64,000 nucleotides of DNA from positions 7,481,001 through 7,545,000 of the forward strand of contig NC_092582.1 in NCBI RefSeq assembly GCF_037975245.1, written 5' to 3'. The notes beneath the pieces were generated by a model. The model saw only the letters and a list, made by a program, of their open reading frames with translations, ran no database searches and had not been told where the DNA came from. Origin of the DNA: Apostichopus japonicus (Eukaryota; Echinodermata; Holothuroidea; Aspidochirotida; Stichopodidae). Shown in pieces: positions 61,290-64,000 of this stretch. Both the position numbers and the translations under genes were made by a program. The first letter of the stretch is position 1. Every line of letters starts with the position of its first letter.

Positions 61290-62010
61290 AGTGTTATTCT
61301 GCCGGGCGCCTGCCGTGGTTTGATACATGTACACAAATGTTTGTCCTTGTAACAAGTGTCCCGAAAGTTCACTAAGATATCACATTCACAAATCACTGCG
61401 TGTGTCCGAGACCTGAGGGAGATCCATTCTCATACAAAATTGTCCCTTCTTTAGAACCTTTTCATCATTGACAAGCAGTTCGTAGTGACTCAGATTAAAT
61501 GCTAGATCGAAAAAAAGGTCAGGAAATATTGCTCTCGTTAAGTGCAAAATTAGAAAGAATGAAAACGTCCTTAAAGATTAACAAGAACAAGTCAAAAATA
61601 ATTCAATTGCTCAACAGATGACGTATTCACCGTATTATTATTATTGTGTACGGTGAATGCACGTGCGAGTACTGTAATCTGAACAGTTATAATATTTACA
61701 CACAAACCGTTACGCCACGGATGACTGGCGAAAAGTACACTGTATGCATATTCATTATTATATTAACCAATGAAATGCCATTAATTGTCCTGTTATTGTT
61801 GTTGGAACAATACATCGATTAAACGCATTGTTGTCAGGAAACTTTTATTATCTTGTGTGTGGGAAGTTTGAACGTGTCCTAGAATCTCCAGGGTGTCAAT
61901 ATCACCACTGTTCGTTAGACACAAGACGGGCACGAGTGGAAATGTCGGGTGACGTAGTTAAAACATTCCACACAGTACGTGGCATTGAGGTGTGATGGGA
62001 AATGATGCGT
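61290..62010. promoter_or_regulatory. CpG-richer block, possible promoter
   Basis: Seen: local rises in CpG (tgccgggcgcctgccg, gtgtccgagacc, acgggcacgag) and a CRE-like GTGACGTAG near 61949-61957. On the plus strand an ATG at 61942 opens MSGDVVKTFHTVRGIE, ending at a fair donor (TTGAG/GTGTGA). Inference: the 5' end of M2, a divergent plus-strand gene, or both. Confidence 0.25.
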
Positions 62011-64000
62011 CTCATCATTTATTCCGCCTAGATTTCGACTGACTCTTTTCAAAATTGCGACTGCTTACTCATTGTTTTGACTTTTTGGTTTACTTTCTAT
62101 CAATTTCTATCAAAGTTTCGACAGTTTTATCTGAAGCTTCGACTACCTTGTCTCAAACTTTTTCACTTTTGTGTTGTTGTTTTTTATAATTCGGACTTGT
62201 TCCTCAAATACCCCTGTGGTTTGACTATGTTGCCTTTAAATGTCATATTTTCCTAAAATGTCTACTTTTTGCTCAAACCTTCGACGTTGTTTGTCGAAAG
62301 TTGAAAATATTTGATCTCGAAATATAAACTTTTTACCTTGAGAAATAATGATATTTCATAGTTTTGTAATGTCATCAAAAATGTTGACTTTCAATAAATA
62401 AAAAATAATTGACTGAACATCGAATTTTCCAGAATATAACATAAACAATTCGAAGGATTATGGGGCATAAGAAACGAAACGCTATCGTTTGATTGCCTGG
62501 TGCTCTTTCTAAGCACCCAACTGAATGATCTGCTACTAAAGTGAAGTTTATCAATATAGTTGAATTAATGAGAGTGCATACTTCTGCGGAATTGCTTCAT
62601 AATAAAATGGCAATATTTTTAACATATGGCCAACTGAAAAATAGTCATTTTGTTAAAAATTGTTAGTAAATGTACAAAGAGAACTTCAACTTTGTTTGCC
62701 ATGTGTTTGGTACACCATAAGTACCAGTAGTGTAGCCCATCATGTCGCTAACACCATCTATATGGCTTTAAACATTTAGGCATAAGTTTTTTTTGGTATA
62801 TAAGTAAGGAATTTTGCTACAGTGCTTTACAAACATGGAGAGAGGTTACAACTTTACATTACCTCATTTACCAAGTTTGTTTTTTTTGAGAAAGTATACA
62901 TACAAAGGCAACATAAATTTGTTCTAATGAATCCACGTTGTTTATTAAACGCCTAAAGGAACACGCAGGTATTTTGTAAACAATTGTTGGAACTTAATAT
63001 AAAGTATGTAGACAATCCTCATAGCTTAATGAGGCCTGAAGGCTCTTAATCTGTCCCAATCGTCAAACTTGCCCTATTTGTCTTTAAAATTGACATAATC
63101 TCTGAAGTGTGATCATGTGTCTTCGTTATACAACTGAACATTGATTTCAACTATATATGTGGGGGTTCTCATTGCATCTTTGAAAAATAATAATTATACA
63201 ATGAAACAAAAAACGAAGACAGTTCGAGGTGTTGTCAATGTATGATGTCATAAATTATTCTGTGGGGAGGACTGAAGTATACGTCTGCCCACTCACTGTT
63301 TTCAAGAAGTTATGAACTCCATTGTTGAGTGAGATTACTCAATTGGATATTCTTTACATTAACCAAAATAGTTTCAGACAATCAAGTGATGATAACGGGC
63401 CTCATAATCCGTCAAATTTGTCATGTTCATATTTTCGAGATTTTGTTAGAACGAGTAAAATTAACCAATTAAGCCATTTTAAATATCAGCAATATCACAT
63501 GTAATGGTCGTCAAGACGGGCAAGTGGCAAAGTGGCGCTATTTCATTTATTAGCAATAGAATGTGACCTACGCAGAGCCGTATATAGAGAGAGTTTGGCC
63601 AACCATGTAACCGATTTGGATTGGTCGAGAGGGAAAACGCCCACACAGGGTGGTAAAATAGGTCCACTTGAAAACTTTTTAGCAGGCGACACGCATACTC
63701 ACAGTGTATAGACTATCGTTTGTGTACACGAAAAAGTACGAAATTATGAAAGAAATGGTGCTGGGGATGCTGCAATCGGTCAGAACATGGATATTGTTGT
63801 TTGATTTTCCGACTGACCATAAAAGAAGAGGAATTTTTTGGAAGTAGAAAGAACAAGATGGAGATCTAATGAAAAAAAGTCTGTGTAGCCTAGGCCCATA
63901 CTAGCCATAGGCCCTAGTGTAATACGAGTAATGTACAAGCAATGCGAGAATTTTACGTTCAGACTGGTTTCTGTAATTACATGCATGGCTATTCTCTCTC
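62011..64000. other. No supported gene
   Basis: AT-rich. Short open frames only; a TAGGCCTA-like word (gtagcctaggcccat) at 63886-63900. No repeat or exon was recognised. Confidence 0.55.

Overview
This is eukaryotic, AT-rich, intron-rich animal DNA. There are no operons, ribosome binding sites, rRNA, CRISPR array or long intact ORFs. Coding signal comes as short blocks bounded by GT/AG splice sites, separated by kilobases of intron full of decayed transposons, minisatellites and long G or C homopolymers. TAGGCCTA-type words, TACTGTA-rich sequence, hAT and CR1/L1-like fragments and tRNA-derived SINEs suggest a marine invertebrate, perhaps an echinoderm such as a sea cucumber. That attribution is inference and weak.

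Layout. (1) About 2-23 kb: a minus-strand gene, here M1. Three exons (16265-16533, 14164-14288, 8353-8530) splice in consistent phase and encode a basic, serine-rich protein with a pleckstrin-homology-like stretch; two more candidate exons lie at 5805-5892 and 2158-2214. A CpG-richer block at 22.9-23.3 kb is a possible promoter. The same interval carries plus-strand exon-like blocks (model P1, 1590-20030, low confidence), a broken coding block at 11078-11402, and two non-autonomous hAT transposons with perfect 8-bp target duplications (12165-13781, 17743-18289). (2) 23.5-24.8 kb: a possible small minus-strand gene start, M3. (3) 24.8-43 kb: mostly intergenic or intronic, with a 16-bp minisatellite (29.3 kb), tRNA-like SINE heads (36 kb), a 74-bp minisatellite with alternating variants (37.4 kb) and LINE fragments (38.3, 40.4-40.8, 43.5 kb). 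(4) 44037-48710: a 4.67-kb element with perfect 33-bp terminal inverted repeats and nine exact copies of a 14-bp motif. This is the most distinctive structure in the window. (5) 48.8-62 kb: TGACCT-rich repeats, a decayed L1-like reverse transcriptase piece (50.8-51.3 kb), candidate plus-strand exons (53.6-53.9, 56.3 kb), a triplicated segment (57.3-58.7 kb) and a second well-supported minus-strand gene, M2 (exons 61090-61206 and 60200-60264, with a palindromic MITE in the intron between them). (6) 62-64 kb: no supported gene.

No gene could be named. Functional linkage between M1, M2, M3 and the plus-strand models cannot be inferred. All gene models were made by eye from splice consensus, reading phase and codon texture, so exon edges and membership are provisional.
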